From Parashewanella spongiae (GTDB taxonomy: Bacteria; Pseudomonadota; Gammaproteobacteria; Enterobacterales; Shewanellaceae), in assembly GCF_004358345.1 (NCBI RefSeq), contig NZ_CP037952.1, forward strand, positions 3,534,001-3,598,000: 64,000 nucleotides of DNA. Reading direction: 5' to 3'. Both the position numbers and the translations under genes were made by a program. The notes beneath the pieces are model-generated. The model was not told the DNA's origin and ran no database searches. It worked only from the letters and a program-made list of their open reading frames with translations. Below, piece by piece: positions 10,165-19,557 of this stretch; the stretch's first letter is position 1, and each line of letters starts with the position of its first letter.

Positions 10165-11642
10165 CAATGGCACTAACTTAAGAATTACTTCTGATATACC
10201 TTAAGCCTACGTGCTTGTTTTCTTGAATGTTGTAACCTTGGTGTCGGTTTCGGTCGCCTTTTCTTTGCTCTCGGTTCTTTTCTCCCCGGGCGATTGCCAA
10301 CGATATGCTCTCCGATAATATCTGCTATCACATCCAATAAAGTGTCAATGATCCCTTCGGTGGCTTGCAAAAGTAATATCTGAAAATCTTGTAATGCGTC
10401 ATGTGCGGCTTTAAAACTTGCCTCTCTAGGCGATATTCCTTTTTTTCTGCCGCTCGGCACATAAGCGCCCTTATCATGTTGTAAACTAACAAATGAACAT
10501 CAATTTCCTTACGCACCATATCTGGACTACCACACCTTAAAATATCCATTTTCATCATGGTCTTGATTGACCTAAAATCCAACTCGATATGCCATCGTGA
10601 AACGTATAAATCAATAATATCTTGCTTCGGATAGACTTCTTTATCCGTGAGCGTGGTAACAATGATACGTTTCTTTGTTCCTACCATTCTGACGATAAGC
10701 TCTTCTGGCACTTGAGCGTAATCCTCTGGGGTCATCCATTCTGGACAGGATGGACGAATTAGCTTAAATAAACCATCTCGCTTACCCAGCTTTTCTTCAC
10801 AGGTTCTGAAATCGACATTTCTGGCTCCGTTTTTTTCGAAAACAGCATCAACGCCTAACCCCATTAGTCCTACAAGAACAAAGTAGTTTTCGAAATTAGC
10901 ATCTCCCAGCACAATGTCACCTTGTTTCAAGTCTGACTGCATACTTCTTAATAGTGCCTGCTCGCCAGTACCTTTCCCTTTACAAGGTGAAACAGCCGAG
11001 TCAATGACTGCACCGCTACCCAAAGAAATTAACACTAAAATCCGCAGCTGAGGAAAGCCCAGCCCTTCTTTTTGTGATTTAGGTTGAGGGAATTGGGCTT
11101 GGTTCTCGTCCGTATCAGGCATAGATAGTGTTGAGCCGTCAGTTAATAGCACTCTACGGCCATGCCATAAGTATTTCCCTTGAATCGCTTCATCTAAGTT
11201 TTTTCCTGATTTCTTCAATAGCGATTTAATTGACTCTGGAGATAACCGTTTTCTTGCTTTGCAGTAGGGACCTGTAATTGTGCTGTTTTTCTCTCGACCT
11301 ATAGCAATTTGATCTCTAGCGTCACTGATTAGTGTGCAACGACAAGATTTGTTTTCACTGGCAACTTGCTTCATGAAAAGCGAAAGTGTGTGGCAGGCGG
11401 GATACTTGCGTACTCTTTGAGTATTATCTTTTTGAAAATCTTCTAAATCTTGCAGAGTGAGAATTGAAGAAAGTTCATCTTATTCCGTTTGAGCAAAGCG
11501 ACGTAACAATTCTGGGGCATCATTGAAGAATTGGCGAGTTGTAGTATTCATGGCGTGACACTAGAAAAACCTTAATCTGTATGATTTACTCTCTATTGTT
11601 CAATTAGTAAACCTTCAGCTAAATCTTAAGTTAGTGCCATTG
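10165..11642 (-). mobile_element. IS4-family insertion sequence, copy 2
   Basis: 1478 bp, almost identical to the element at 4689-6168 and with the same terminal repeats. There is no direct target duplication. Instead the flanks read GGTTATGACG on the left and GCCCATAACC on the right; the heptamers GGTTATG and CATAACC are inverted complements. The right flank is the interior of an IS630 transposase gene. Confidence 0.85.
10185..11551 (-). pseudogene. IS4-family transposase, copy 2, with nonsense codon and A7 frame switch
   Basis: Same protein as copy 1 with few substitutions (for example PDTDENQ for PDTHENQ). The start codon is ATG at 11551. An early codon that is GAA in copy 1 is TAA here (near 11480), so translation could only resume at an internal Met (11374). 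Near the 3' end the coding strand reads GCA GAA AAA AAG GAA. This contains the heptamer A AAA AAG, a classical -1 slippery site. A -1 shift there joins the main frame exactly to the C-terminal GISPREASFK part ending at 10185. Confidence 0.85.
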
Positions 11643-12461
11643 GCCCATAACCAAGCATGGTTTATGAATTTTTCCGATGTGTGAGTTGGAGCATTATCAA
11701 TATAAACAATGGCTTTCTTATTGCTTGAAAGCTCTTTTGCCAACTTTTCAAAGGCTTCGATAACGATGTCTGTATTCACTGTGCACTCAACTTCGTGGTA
11801 AACAACCTTACCTTGCCTACTCAAAAAGCCAAGTACGTTTAGTTTCTTGCTGTTTTGATATGCAGTGCATTCAATAGCAACGCCTTTTTCACTCCAACCA
11901 TACGGTAAGTTCGACTTCTGGGAAAAGCCAGATTCATCAAAATAATAAAGATCTATTACCCCTTCCTTTTCCATTTCTACACAACTCACTAATTCATCGT
12001 AGGCTCTTTCAAAATAGACTTCATTTCGCTGTTTTTTAAATGAATGTCTCATGCGTTTATGGCTGTAGTTAAATTTTTTTTATCGTCCGTTTTACTGTGC
12101 CTAGACTGCACTCTTTACCTGTTGAATTCTGTATTAAAGACTGCGCTCTTTTAAGTTGATGAGGCTCTTCATCAACAAATGATTTTAAGAGTGAAGCTTC
12201 CTCTTGAGAGTAAATACTAGGTCGACCTGAACGTTTGTCATCAAATAAACTTGAGACACCTTGCTCGTACCAAGCGGTAATCCAGTTTGATACTGTAATT
12301 TCGCAAACTTCGAAAATGTCAGCTATCTGTTTAATTGAAAACTTCTTATTACTTAACAGAAATGCGTGTGCTCTGGTTCGACTACGATGTTTGGAATGAT
12401 GTGCTACGGCTGCTTTCAATGTTTCAATTTCAAATTCTGAAAGTGCTACGACTCTTTTCAT
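11643..12461 (-). pseudogene. IS630-family transposase, frameshifted and truncated by IS4 copy 2
   Basis: The N-terminal part (12069-12461, 130 codons) carries the HTH_29-like start MKRVVALSEFEIETLKAAV and SIKQIADIFEVCEITVSNWI. The second part (from 12052) has the DDE residues YYFDESGF and VYIDNAPTHTSEKF, but the third acidic residue is missing because the gene is cut by IS4 copy 2 at 11642/11643. The two parts are joined at a run of eight A followed by TTT (about 12075-12083); one A fewer would fuse them as IKKFNYSHKRMRHSFK. Frameshifted two-part genes occur in IS630, but truncation makes this copy dead. Confidence 0.85.
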
Positions 12462-12674
12462 GATAACTCTCGCACATGAGATAAAACTATATTTAGGGTA
12501 CTAATATTTAAAATAAAATTTTATGAGGAACTTCAATTTTCTGAATAGTTTTGTGATTTAAAAAACTTTTAGTCGACTACTTAATTTGATAAAAGCAATT
12601 AATGTGAGCAAGCTCGTTTTTATAAAGTCATTTATTGTGAGCAGAAAATGACGGATAAATGCGAGCAATTACAG
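12462..12674. other. Intergenic region downstream of the PPR-repeat gene
   Basis: AT-rich. Contains three copies of a GTGAGCA/GCGAGCA motif (about 12603, 12632, 12659) of unknown meaning. The IS630 left end should lie here but cannot be fixed because the other end is lost. Confidence 0.3.
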
Positions 12675-15600
12675 TTAATGGGCAGACTTGCTCAATACTA
12701 TCATTCCTAAGTTGAATTCATCCTCGATAAACTCAAGTCCAAATTCATCTTTGAGAAAACTTATCATTCCATTTTTTAACGTATTATTGCCATGGTATCC
12801 AGTTATGATCGATGTTATCTTGGGGTCATTGTTTTTTTTGTGGTAACAAAATAATAGTTTTGCGAAAGCTAATGGAACACCTCGAATATGTGTACCATCG
12901 CCTGAATGTCCTTCGAAGATTTTATCCATATGCAAATCGATACAATGATTCATTAAGCCAACACTTTTTTTATATATTCCTTGTGTTATCCCTTTATCAA
13001 TCATGCTTGCGAAATTATCTTTTTCAAGCGGCGCAAGTTGAGCATATATTTGTGAAGGAGTACTCATGTTACATTCGTTCATAATTTTTTCTAAATACCA
13101 TATTCCAATATCAAATTCTTTTGCCTTAATACATACTTTAGTAAAGGCATTGTAAATGGCTATATCAGGTTTGATACCCCATTGCTGCATTAAACTGGCT
13201 GAAACTGTATCGCCATCACCCAACACCAATGTTTTGGCTTCTGTATAACGCCCCGTTTCAGCGCAGGCCGTCAGCAAATTCAGGCAGGTGATTGAATCTG
13301 CCCTTAGTGGTAGATGAGGTGCCATCACGGGCTTATCCCCACACACCAGTTGCCAAGCTCTATCAAACTGATCCGTTTTAGCGCATACCGTGATAAAGGC
13401 ATTGTAAATGGCAACGTTAGGCTTGATGCCCCATTGTTGCATTAAGCTGGGTGTAGCTGTATCGCCATCGTCATCGGCCAACACCAATGATTTGGCTTCG
13501 GCATAACGCCCCGTTTCAGCGCAGGCTGTCAGCAAATTAGTGCAGGTGATTTGATTAGCTTTTAATGGCAAATGAGGAGCCATCACGGGCTTATCACCAC
13601 ACACCAGTTGCCAAGCATTCTCAAACTGGCCTGTTTTAGCGCATACCGTGATAAAAGCATTGTAAATGGCAACATTAGGCTTGATGTCCCATTGTTGCAT
13701 TAAGCAGGCTGTATCTGTATTGCCCAACACCAATGATTTGGCTTCAGCATAACGCTCCATTTCAGCGCAGGCCGTCAGCAAATTCATGCAAGTGATTTGA
13801 TTGGCTTTTAATGGCAAATGAGGAGCCATCACGGGCTTATCACCACACACCAGTTGCCAAGCACTATCAAACTGGCCTGTTTTAGCGCATACCGTGATAA
13901 AGGCGCTGTAAATGGCAACATCAGGCTTTATGTTCCACTGCTGCATTAAGCTGGCTGTAGTTGTATCGCCATCACCCAACACCAATGATTTGGCTTCTGC
14001 ATAACGCCCAGTTTCAGCGCAGGCCGTCAGCAAATTCGTGCAGGTGATTTGATTGGCTATTAATGGCAAATGAGGTGCCATCACGGGTTTATCACCACAC
14101 ACCAGTTGCCAAGCGCTATCAAACTGGCCAGTTTTAGCACATACCGTGATAAAGGCATTGTAAATGGCGACATCAGGCTTGATGCCCCATTGCTGCATTA
14201 AGCTTGCTGTAACTGTATCGCTCAACACCAATGATTTAGCTTCTATAAAACGCTCCACTACAGCGCAAGTGCTCAGCAGGTTCATGCAGGTGATTTGATT
14301 AGCTTTTAATGGTAAATGAGGTGCCATCACGGGATTATCACCACACACCAGTCGCCAAGCACTATCAAACTGGCCCGTTTTAGCGCATACCGTGATAAAG
14401 GCGCTGTAAACGGCAACATCAGGCTTGATGTCCCACTGCTGCATTAAACTGGCTGTAGCTTTAACTGTATCGCCCAACACCAATGATTTGGCTTCGGCAT
14501 AACGCCCTGCTTCAGCGCAGGCCGTCAGCAAATTCAGGCAGGTGATTGAATCTGCCCTTAGTGGTAGATGAGGTGCCATCACGGGCTTATCACCACACAC
14601 CAGTTGCCAAGCATTATCAAACTGGCCCGTTTTAGCGCATACCGTGATAAAGGCATTATAAATGGCAGTATCAGGCTTGATGCACCACTGTTGCATTAAG
14701 CTGGCTGTTGCTGTATCGCCCAACACCAATGATTTGGCTTCTGCGTAATGCCCCGTTTCAGCGCAGGCTGTCAGCAAAATCATGCAAGTGATTGAATCTG
14801 CCTTTAGTGATAGATAAGGTGCTATCACGGGCTTATCACCACACACCAGTTGCCAAGCACTATCAAACTGGCCAGTTTTAGCGCATACCTTGATAAAGGC
14901 GTTGTAAATGGCAACATCAGGCCCGATACCCCATTGTTGTATTAAGCTTGCTGTAGCTGTATCGACATCGCCCAACACCAATGATTTGGCTTCTGCATGA
15001 CGGCCCGTTTCAGCGCAGGCCGTTAGCAAATTCATGCAGGTGATTGAATCTACCTTTAACGGTAGATGAGGTGCCATCACGGGCTTATCACCACACACCA
15101 GTTGCCAAGCACTATCAAACTGGTTCGTTTTAGCGCATACCGTGATAAAGGCACAGTAAATTGCAACGTTAGGCTTGATGTCCCATTGTTGCATTAAGCT
15201 TGTTGAACCTTTATCGGCCAACACCAATGATTTGGCTTCTGCATAACGTCCCCTTTCAGCGCAGGCCGTCAGCAAATTCGTGCAGGTGATTTGATTGGCT
15301 ATTAATGGCAAATGAGGTGCCATCATGGGTTTATCACCACACACCAGTTGCCAAGCGCTATCAAACTGGCCAGTTTTAGCACATACCGTGATAAAGGCAT
15401 TGTAAATGGCGACATTAGGCTTGATGCCCCATTGCTGCATTAAGCTAGCTGTAACTGTATCGCTCAACACCAATGATTTGGCTTCTGCATAACGCCCAGT
15501 TTCAGCGCAGGCCGTCAGCAAATTAATGCAGGTGATTTGATTGGATTTTAATGGCAAATGAGGTGCCATCAAGGGCTTATCACCATGTACCAGTCGCCAA

Positions 15601-16445
15601 GCACTATCAAATTGGCCCGTTTTAGCACATACCGTGATAAAAGCATTGTAAATGGCAACATTAGGCTTGATGTCCCATTGTTGCATTAAGCTGACTTCAG
15701 CTGCATTGCCTAGCACCAACCTTTTGCCATCTGAAAAATTTAAATTTAACTTAATTAGTTTCAGTAATAGAGTGCATGTTTTCGCTTCATAGGACGATTT
15801 AAATCGTATTATGTCACTAAAAATGCCGTCGAAATTAGATGAACGGCTGTCAGAAAACTCGGCCGCTTTGTGTAACATTTTATGGATTAACCTTATGTCC
15901 CATGATGTTTCCATGGCCTGTTTTTCGTTTTTTAGGGTGTGAATGATTTCAATAAGCTGCGAAAGTTTAGTGCAACCACCAATTAATACATTTAACTCAA
16001 TACCCAGTTTACTTTTGGTTTTCTGTTTAAGTTTCCAAGAGTGAATAAGCGCACTGGTCTGAGTAAAAAAGGGCTCAGGGGAGGAAGGTGGTTGTTGTAT
16101 TTGTTTGGTATATTGAGTGCTCCGTTTTGGAGTAATGGAGCGGGGCTCAGTTGCAAAATGTCGGTAAGCATTACTTGGCTTCATACAGTAATGAGTCTCT
16201 CGTGTACGAGAGTTAAAGCGAGTCGACGATGATTTATTGTTGAAAAAATCATACAGCTTTTGTCTATTGGTTTTGCTTAATCTTTGATAACACTGTTGTA
16301 AGTTTTCATCACCATCAAACTTTGAAACCTCAAAGTTAAGATATAATACGGCTTCGCTTGGGTATTCTTGGAGACTTGTAAGCATGAATTTATATATTGA
16401 TTGTTGCTCAGCAGGAGTGCGCACTGTCGCCATCACATTACTCAA
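12675..16445 (-). CDS. PPR-repeat protein with C-terminal SMR-like domain
   Basis: 1256 aa. Residues 1-240 form a non-repetitive basic N-terminus. From about residue 244 to 1100 there are eleven units of 82-86 aa, each with two helical-hairpin motifs of pentatricopeptide (PPR) type: ITC-x-NLLTACAETGRYAEAKSL, a short variable Asp/Thr-rich linker, then IKPNVAIYNAFITVCAKTGQ and FDSAWQLVCGDKPVMAPHL. The C-terminus (about 1167-1245) has the SMR hallmarks DLHM and ITGYHGNNTLKNG with GLEF after it, so it resembles plant PPR-SMR and MutS2-type SMR nuclease domains; the usual DLHG is DLHM. PPR tracts bind single-stranded RNA; RNA binding or cleavage here is inferred. It sits in an IS-rich island, and PPR proteins are rare in bacteria. 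Confidence 0.85.
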   Translation of the reverse strand: MSNVMATVRTPAEQQSIYKFMLTSLQEYPSEAVLYLNFEVSKFDGDENLQQCYQRLSKTNRQKLYDFFNNKSSSTRFNSRTRETHYCMKPSNAYRHFATEPRSITPKRSTQYTKQIQQPPSSPEPFFTQTSALIHSWKLKQKTKSKLGIELNVLIGGCTKLSQLIEIIHTLKNEKQAMETSWDIRLIHKMLHKAAEFSDSRSSNFDGIFSDIIRFKSSYEAKTCTLLLKLIKLNLNFSDGKRLVLGNAAEVSLMQQWDIKPNVAIYNAFITVCAKTGQFDSAWRLVHGDKPLMAPHLPLKSNQITCINLLTACAETGRYAEAKSLVLSDTVTASLMQQWGIKPNVAIYNAFITVCAKTGQFDSAWQLVCGDKPMMAPHLPLIANQITCTNLLTACAERGRYAEAKSLVLADKGSTSLMQQWDIKPNVAIYCAFITVCAKTNQFDSAWQLVCGDKPVMAPHLPLKVDSITCMNLLTACAETGRHAEAKSLVLGDVDTATASLIQQWGIGPDVAIYNAFIKVCAKTGQFDSAWQLVCGDKPVIAPYLSLKADSITCMILLTACAETGHYAEAKSLVLGDTATASLMQQWCIKPDTAIYNAFITVCAKTGQFDNAWQLVCGDKPVMAPHLPLRADSITCLNLLTACAEAGRYAEAKSLVLGDTVKATASLMQQWDIKPDVAVYSAFITVCAKTGQFDSAWRLVCGDNPVMAPHLPLKANQITCMNLLSTCAVVERFIEAKSLVLSDTVTASLMQQWGIKPDVAIYNAFITVCAKTGQFDSAWQLVCGDKPVMAPHLPLIANQITCTNLLTACAETGRYAEAKSLVLGDGDTTTASLMQQWNIKPDVAIYSAFITVCAKTGQFDSAWQLVCGDKPVMAPHLPLKANQITCMNLLTACAEMERYAEAKSLVLGNTDTACLMQQWDIKPNVAIYNAFITVCAKTGQFENAWQLVCGDKPVMAPHLPLKANQITCTNLLTACAETGRYAEAKSLVLADDDGDTATPSLMQQWGIKPNVAIYNAFITVCAKTDQFDRAWQLVCGDKPVMAPHLPLRADSITCLNLLTACAETGRYTEAKTLVLGDGDTVSASLMQQWGIKPDIAIYNAFTKVCIKAKEFDIGIWYLEKIMNECNMSTPSQIYAQLAPLEKDNFASMIDKGITQGIYKKSVGLMNHCIDLHMDKIFEGHSGDGTHIRGVPLAFAKLLFCYHKKNNDPKITSIITGYHGNNTLKNGMISFLKDEFGLEFIEDEFNLGMIVLSKSAH
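13140..15715. repeat. Tandem repeat array inside the PPR-SMR-like gene (unit about 250 bp)
   Basis: Roughly ten and a half units of 246-258 bp, very similar at DNA level. A higher-order pattern is visible: unit boundaries 2 and 7 share LIANQITCTN and boundaries 5 and 10 share LRADSITCLN, about 1.25 kb apart, with nearly identical DNA around them. This suggests duplication of a five-unit block. Length differences are confined to multiples of 3 bp in the Asp/Thr-rich linker. Confidence 0.85.
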
Positions 16446-16626
16446 TAAGTGAGTGAATTAACAAGCTAAGAAATAACGCACTGAAATGATAAATACAAAA
16501 ATATTCAGCTTTAAGGCATTCTATAAATGTATAACAAAAAATTTTCCACCGCACAGGGGAGCCGTTTCATAGCTCATCGTTGTATCTCAGACTCAAAAAA
16601 ATAATGAAATTGAGCGTAAATTGGTT
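16446..16626. promoter_or_regulatory. Upstream region of the PPR-SMR-like gene
   Basis: About 180 bp between the ISKra4 remnant and the PPR gene start. It should hold the PPR gene promoter, but I cannot point to specific -10/-35 boxes. Confidence 0.3.
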
Positions 16627-17844
16627 TTAACCGATGCACTTATTAATGCCTTCTCGTTGTTTTAATTTCCGTTTTGTTGCACTGATCCCAAGGCCTTTTG
16701 CTACTTGTGACGCATTACCTCGTAAGATTTCAGTCGCTCGCTTTTCTATCCAATCTTCGATTTCTGGATCATCTTTTTCAAATAAGCACCACGCCGCTTT
16801 CCAGAGATATTCAAGCACATGGATGAAATCCATGACCACCGTTGCATTGATGTTGAGTTTCTTCATCACCCGATAAATTTGTTTTAGCTGATGAGGATGA
16901 CCATCAACGAGTACAACCCACTGACAGCTTTGAGTTGGGTCTCGTTCCAGAGCTTCTAAAAATGCTTCTTCAATCACAGTCGCAGCGCTTCTTTCTACGC
17001 TTGCCCACACACGTTTATTTCTTGGTGGCACACGTAATGGACGAACATTTGAATTATCGTTTCTAGACATGATTGATTCTGGGGTACGATGCAAAGGCTT
17101 GGTGGTGTATACCGCTGCAACTTCTGCCATTCGTTTGCGGTCTTTTTTTTCTCCAGCACTTAGGCGTCCTTTGAGCTTCTGTTGTTTCGCTGCTTTTTGC
17201 GTGCCCTCTCTCAAGCTATTAGGTTGCATAACGATGCCTTTTCCATCCATAGTCAATACCAGTAAATCAGATGTATTTTCTGGCTTAAGGTATCTCTGCT
17301 GGAGATAAAAACCATCAAAATCTTGTGCAATATCCTGCACAATTTGCCTTGCTTGTCGCTTGGGCACGTGCGCACCTGTGGTGGTATCTATTGAGCTTAC
17401 TGCATCATCATATGAGCCTTTGACTGCTTCTGTAGCGAGTCTTAGGCGTACACCATCAGAGTATTTATCTTTCGAAAGATTCAGCTCACCATCCATTGGA
17501 AACACGCTATCACACCGACGTTGACTGTAACCTTTTCGATGCATCGTTACGGTACCAAATAAACTTTCTAAGTTTCGTTTGCAGTTATTTTTCAAATGAT
17601 TCAATGCAATGTCACGGTTGGAACAAACTTGCTGACGGGGCTCTTCAGCGGTTTTGATATCTAAGAAACCCTGTAATAAACACCGCAACAACTCAGTTCC
17701 TTCGGTATCGATATAAGCTTCAACTTCTCCATGGCTCTCTTGCTTAACTTGCTCGTCTTCGAGGTGCGAAATAATACGTTCAAATTACAATTTTGCTTCA
17801 GAAAAGAATGAAAATTCGAGTGAGTTTGAGTATGCTAGTTTCAT
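16627..17844 (-). pseudogene. ISKra4-family transposase, truncated and with an early stop
   Basis: Typical ISKra4 motifs: TMDGKGIVM, WVVLVDGHPHQLKQI and VMDFIHVLEYLWKAAWC. The frame starts at ATG 17844 (MKLAYSNSLEFSFFSEAKL) but has TAA at codon 20, then continues open to 16627. The C-terminal end stops after REGINKCIG; family members normally continue another 100 or more residues. The gene is therefore both nonsense-mutated and cut at its 3' end, next to the short sequence GAGCGTAAATTGGT that also occurs inside repeat R1. Confidence 0.85.
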
Positions 17845-18073
17845 GAAAGGAGCCTTTTTATATACTTGTTGTGTGTGGAAACTGATAAGTACTATAAAAT
17901 TGCTCCTTTCGCACCATTTATTAAACCCATCCAATTGATAATGAATGATCTTTTCATGCTTTTCGTCGATCTAAAAGATCTACACCCAATTTGATTACTG
18001 TAATTGGTATAGTTAGCCAACACCTTGATATATCAAGTGGTCAGAACAACAATATCCACTACTGTTGTTTAAG
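17845..18073. other. Intergenic with a fragment of repeat R5
   Basis: GATTACTGTAATTGGTATA at about 17992-18010 matches the terminal repeat of the R5 family (54908-55245 and 61882-62465). No gene seen. Confidence 0.4.
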
Positions 18074-18676
18074 TTAGTTACCAAGGTTCTCTAGATATTT
18101 AACGAACGCAGTAAAATCACCTTTGTCTGCTTTCTTGAGGCAAGAGATATAAGCTTTGCGCTCTTCGCTCACTTTCTCTAGATTGCCTTCTGCCCAGTTA
18201 ATTTGTGGCTCTTCTAGTAGAACTATGCGAACTACATCGGTAAATATACGCGAGTGCCTGCCATTACCATTTTGGAAAGGATGAATCTCAACAAGCTTGT
18301 GCTGTATGCGAGCACTGAGCTCTAGATTTGAGAAGTGTTTGAACTCTACCCAGCACTTAGCATCTTCTAAAAAGTTGTCGAGCTTGGGCCTGATTTGGAA
18401 GGGATCACAGCCTATGCTTAGCTCTTTGTTTCGAATGGCCCCGGCCCAGATCCAAACATCACCAAATAGGTTTTGATGGAGAGCCAGAACAAATTCAGCT
18501 GAGAAAATAGAATCCAGCGTTAGGCCAGAGATACCACTAACCCATTGCTGGCCTGCTAGTATATTGGATTGTTCAAGTTCGTTAAGTTGTTCTCTTGTTG
18601 TTACGTGTGGGTGTTTCAACCCTTCCATATCATCAGGATCAAGCGGTGTAGCCCCTTCTAGCTCATCAATGATCAA
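18074..18676 (-). CDS. Fic-domain protein, mobile mystery protein B type
   Basis: 200 aa. The Fic active-site motif HPFQNGNGRHSR (about residues 132-143) fits HxFx(D/N)GNGRxxR, so an AMPylase-type nucleotidyl transfer is plausible. The start GATPLDPDDMEGL and the NELEQSNI segment match the mobile mystery protein B family. The TTG start overlaps the stop of the upstream gene in a TTGA arrangement, which supports both the start choice and translational coupling. Together with the XRE gene at 18673-19203 it forms a two-gene module often found on mobile DNA and likely to act as toxin-antitoxin. The target is unknown. Confidence 0.85.
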   Translation of the reverse strand: MIIDELEGATPLDPDDMEGLKHPHVTTREQLNELEQSNILAGQQWVSGISGLTLDSIFSAEFVLALHQNLFGDVWIWAGAIRNKELSIGCDPFQIRPKLDNFLEDAKCWVEFKHFSNLELSARIQHKLVEIHPFQNGNGRHSRIFTDVVRIVLLEEPQINWAEGNLEKVSEERKAYISCLKKADKGDFTAFVKYLENLGN

Positions 18677-19203
18677 AATACCTTGCCTTCCTTATTTTTA
18701 CCCCATAGCTTACGCCCACCGGCACGCATAATTTCTTCGGCTAGTTCACTTATTAAGATATTTTCTTTCTCTTTGCTAATTGATTGCGCCTCTAGAAACA
18801 TATTTTTAGATGCTTTCTTTACCTCAACTTTCGCAACCTTAAGCGCACGTTCTTGCATTATGTCAGATATAGTCTTTTTAGGCTTTAGAGTGTATGAGAA
18901 ATCACAGTCTAGAGCTTCAGCTAGTTGCTTTAACTGATTTAGAGTTATGTCGCCATCAACCTCGCGCCTTTCAAGGACTGAAACTCTATTTCGTGTCAAG
19001 CCAGCTCTATCTCCTAGCTGGGCGCCTGACATATCAAGAGCTTTTCTTACTGTCCTAATCCAGCCCTCTTTAGGTGTTAAGGGAAATAGCGTTCCCTTAA
19101 CTGCATCAACCAGTTCTCTGTACTGCCTTAAAACCGTTTTCTTAACGGGTTGTTGCTTGTTCGGATTGCTTTGAAAAGAGTACATAGTGATCTCGTTTTT
19201 CAT
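18673..19203 (-). CDS. XRE-family regulator, mobile mystery protein A type
   Basis: 176 aa. A central HTH (about residues 50-95: RKALDMSGAQLGDRAGLTRN, RVSVLERREVDGDITLNQLKQ) is typical of mobile mystery protein A, followed by a charged coiled-coil-like C-terminus. It is first in an operon with the Fic gene (1-codon overlap). By analogy it represses the operon and may neutralise the Fic protein. The upstream region has several GATACA motifs. Confidence 0.85.
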   Translation of the reverse strand: MKNEITMYSFQSNPNKQQPVKKTVLRQYRELVDAVKGTLFPLTPKEGWIRTVRKALDMSGAQLGDRAGLTRNRVSVLERREVDGDITLNQLKQLAEALDCDFSYTLKPKKTISDIMQERALKVAKVEVKKASKNMFLEAQSISKEKENILISELAEEIMRAGGRKLWGKNKEGKVF

Positions 19204-19450
19204 TGTTTATGAATTAAGTGTACTAGAAGTCAGATACAGCTTCTAATTTTATGTATTTAATTGAGATGACAAATAACCTTAACTGTATCTAAATATGAAT
19301 ACAAATCTACCTTTACTGTACTATATTTTAATTACAGATCAATAGTAGTTGTATGTCAATTAATATACTAGTTTTACTTTAGTATGTAGTTAAAGATACA
19401 ACAATTAATTAACGCACCTAAAAGAAGATACAAAATAACACTTCATTGCT
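19204..19450 (-). promoter_or_regulatory. Promoter region of the mobile mystery operon with repeated GATACA motifs
   Basis: AT-rich stretch with recurring AGATACA or its complement TGTATCT near 19231, 19285, 19393 and 19424. Such repeats upstream of an XRE gene suggest operators for autoregulation. Inferred only from motif recurrence. Confidence 0.45.
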
Positions 19451-19557
19451 TCCTTTTTGTGTTTAACAGCTAGGTGATGTGAGTCGCTAGCACAAGGCAA
19501 TGGGGGCAAAATCGTGTGATAAACCACCGTTCTGATTCGAACTTGATGTGAGGATAA

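Noticed and set aside
13140-15715. CRISPR-like or satellite DNA reading of the 250-bp tandem array
   Set aside because: The array keeps one open reading frame and codes for helical repeats, so it is part of a gene.
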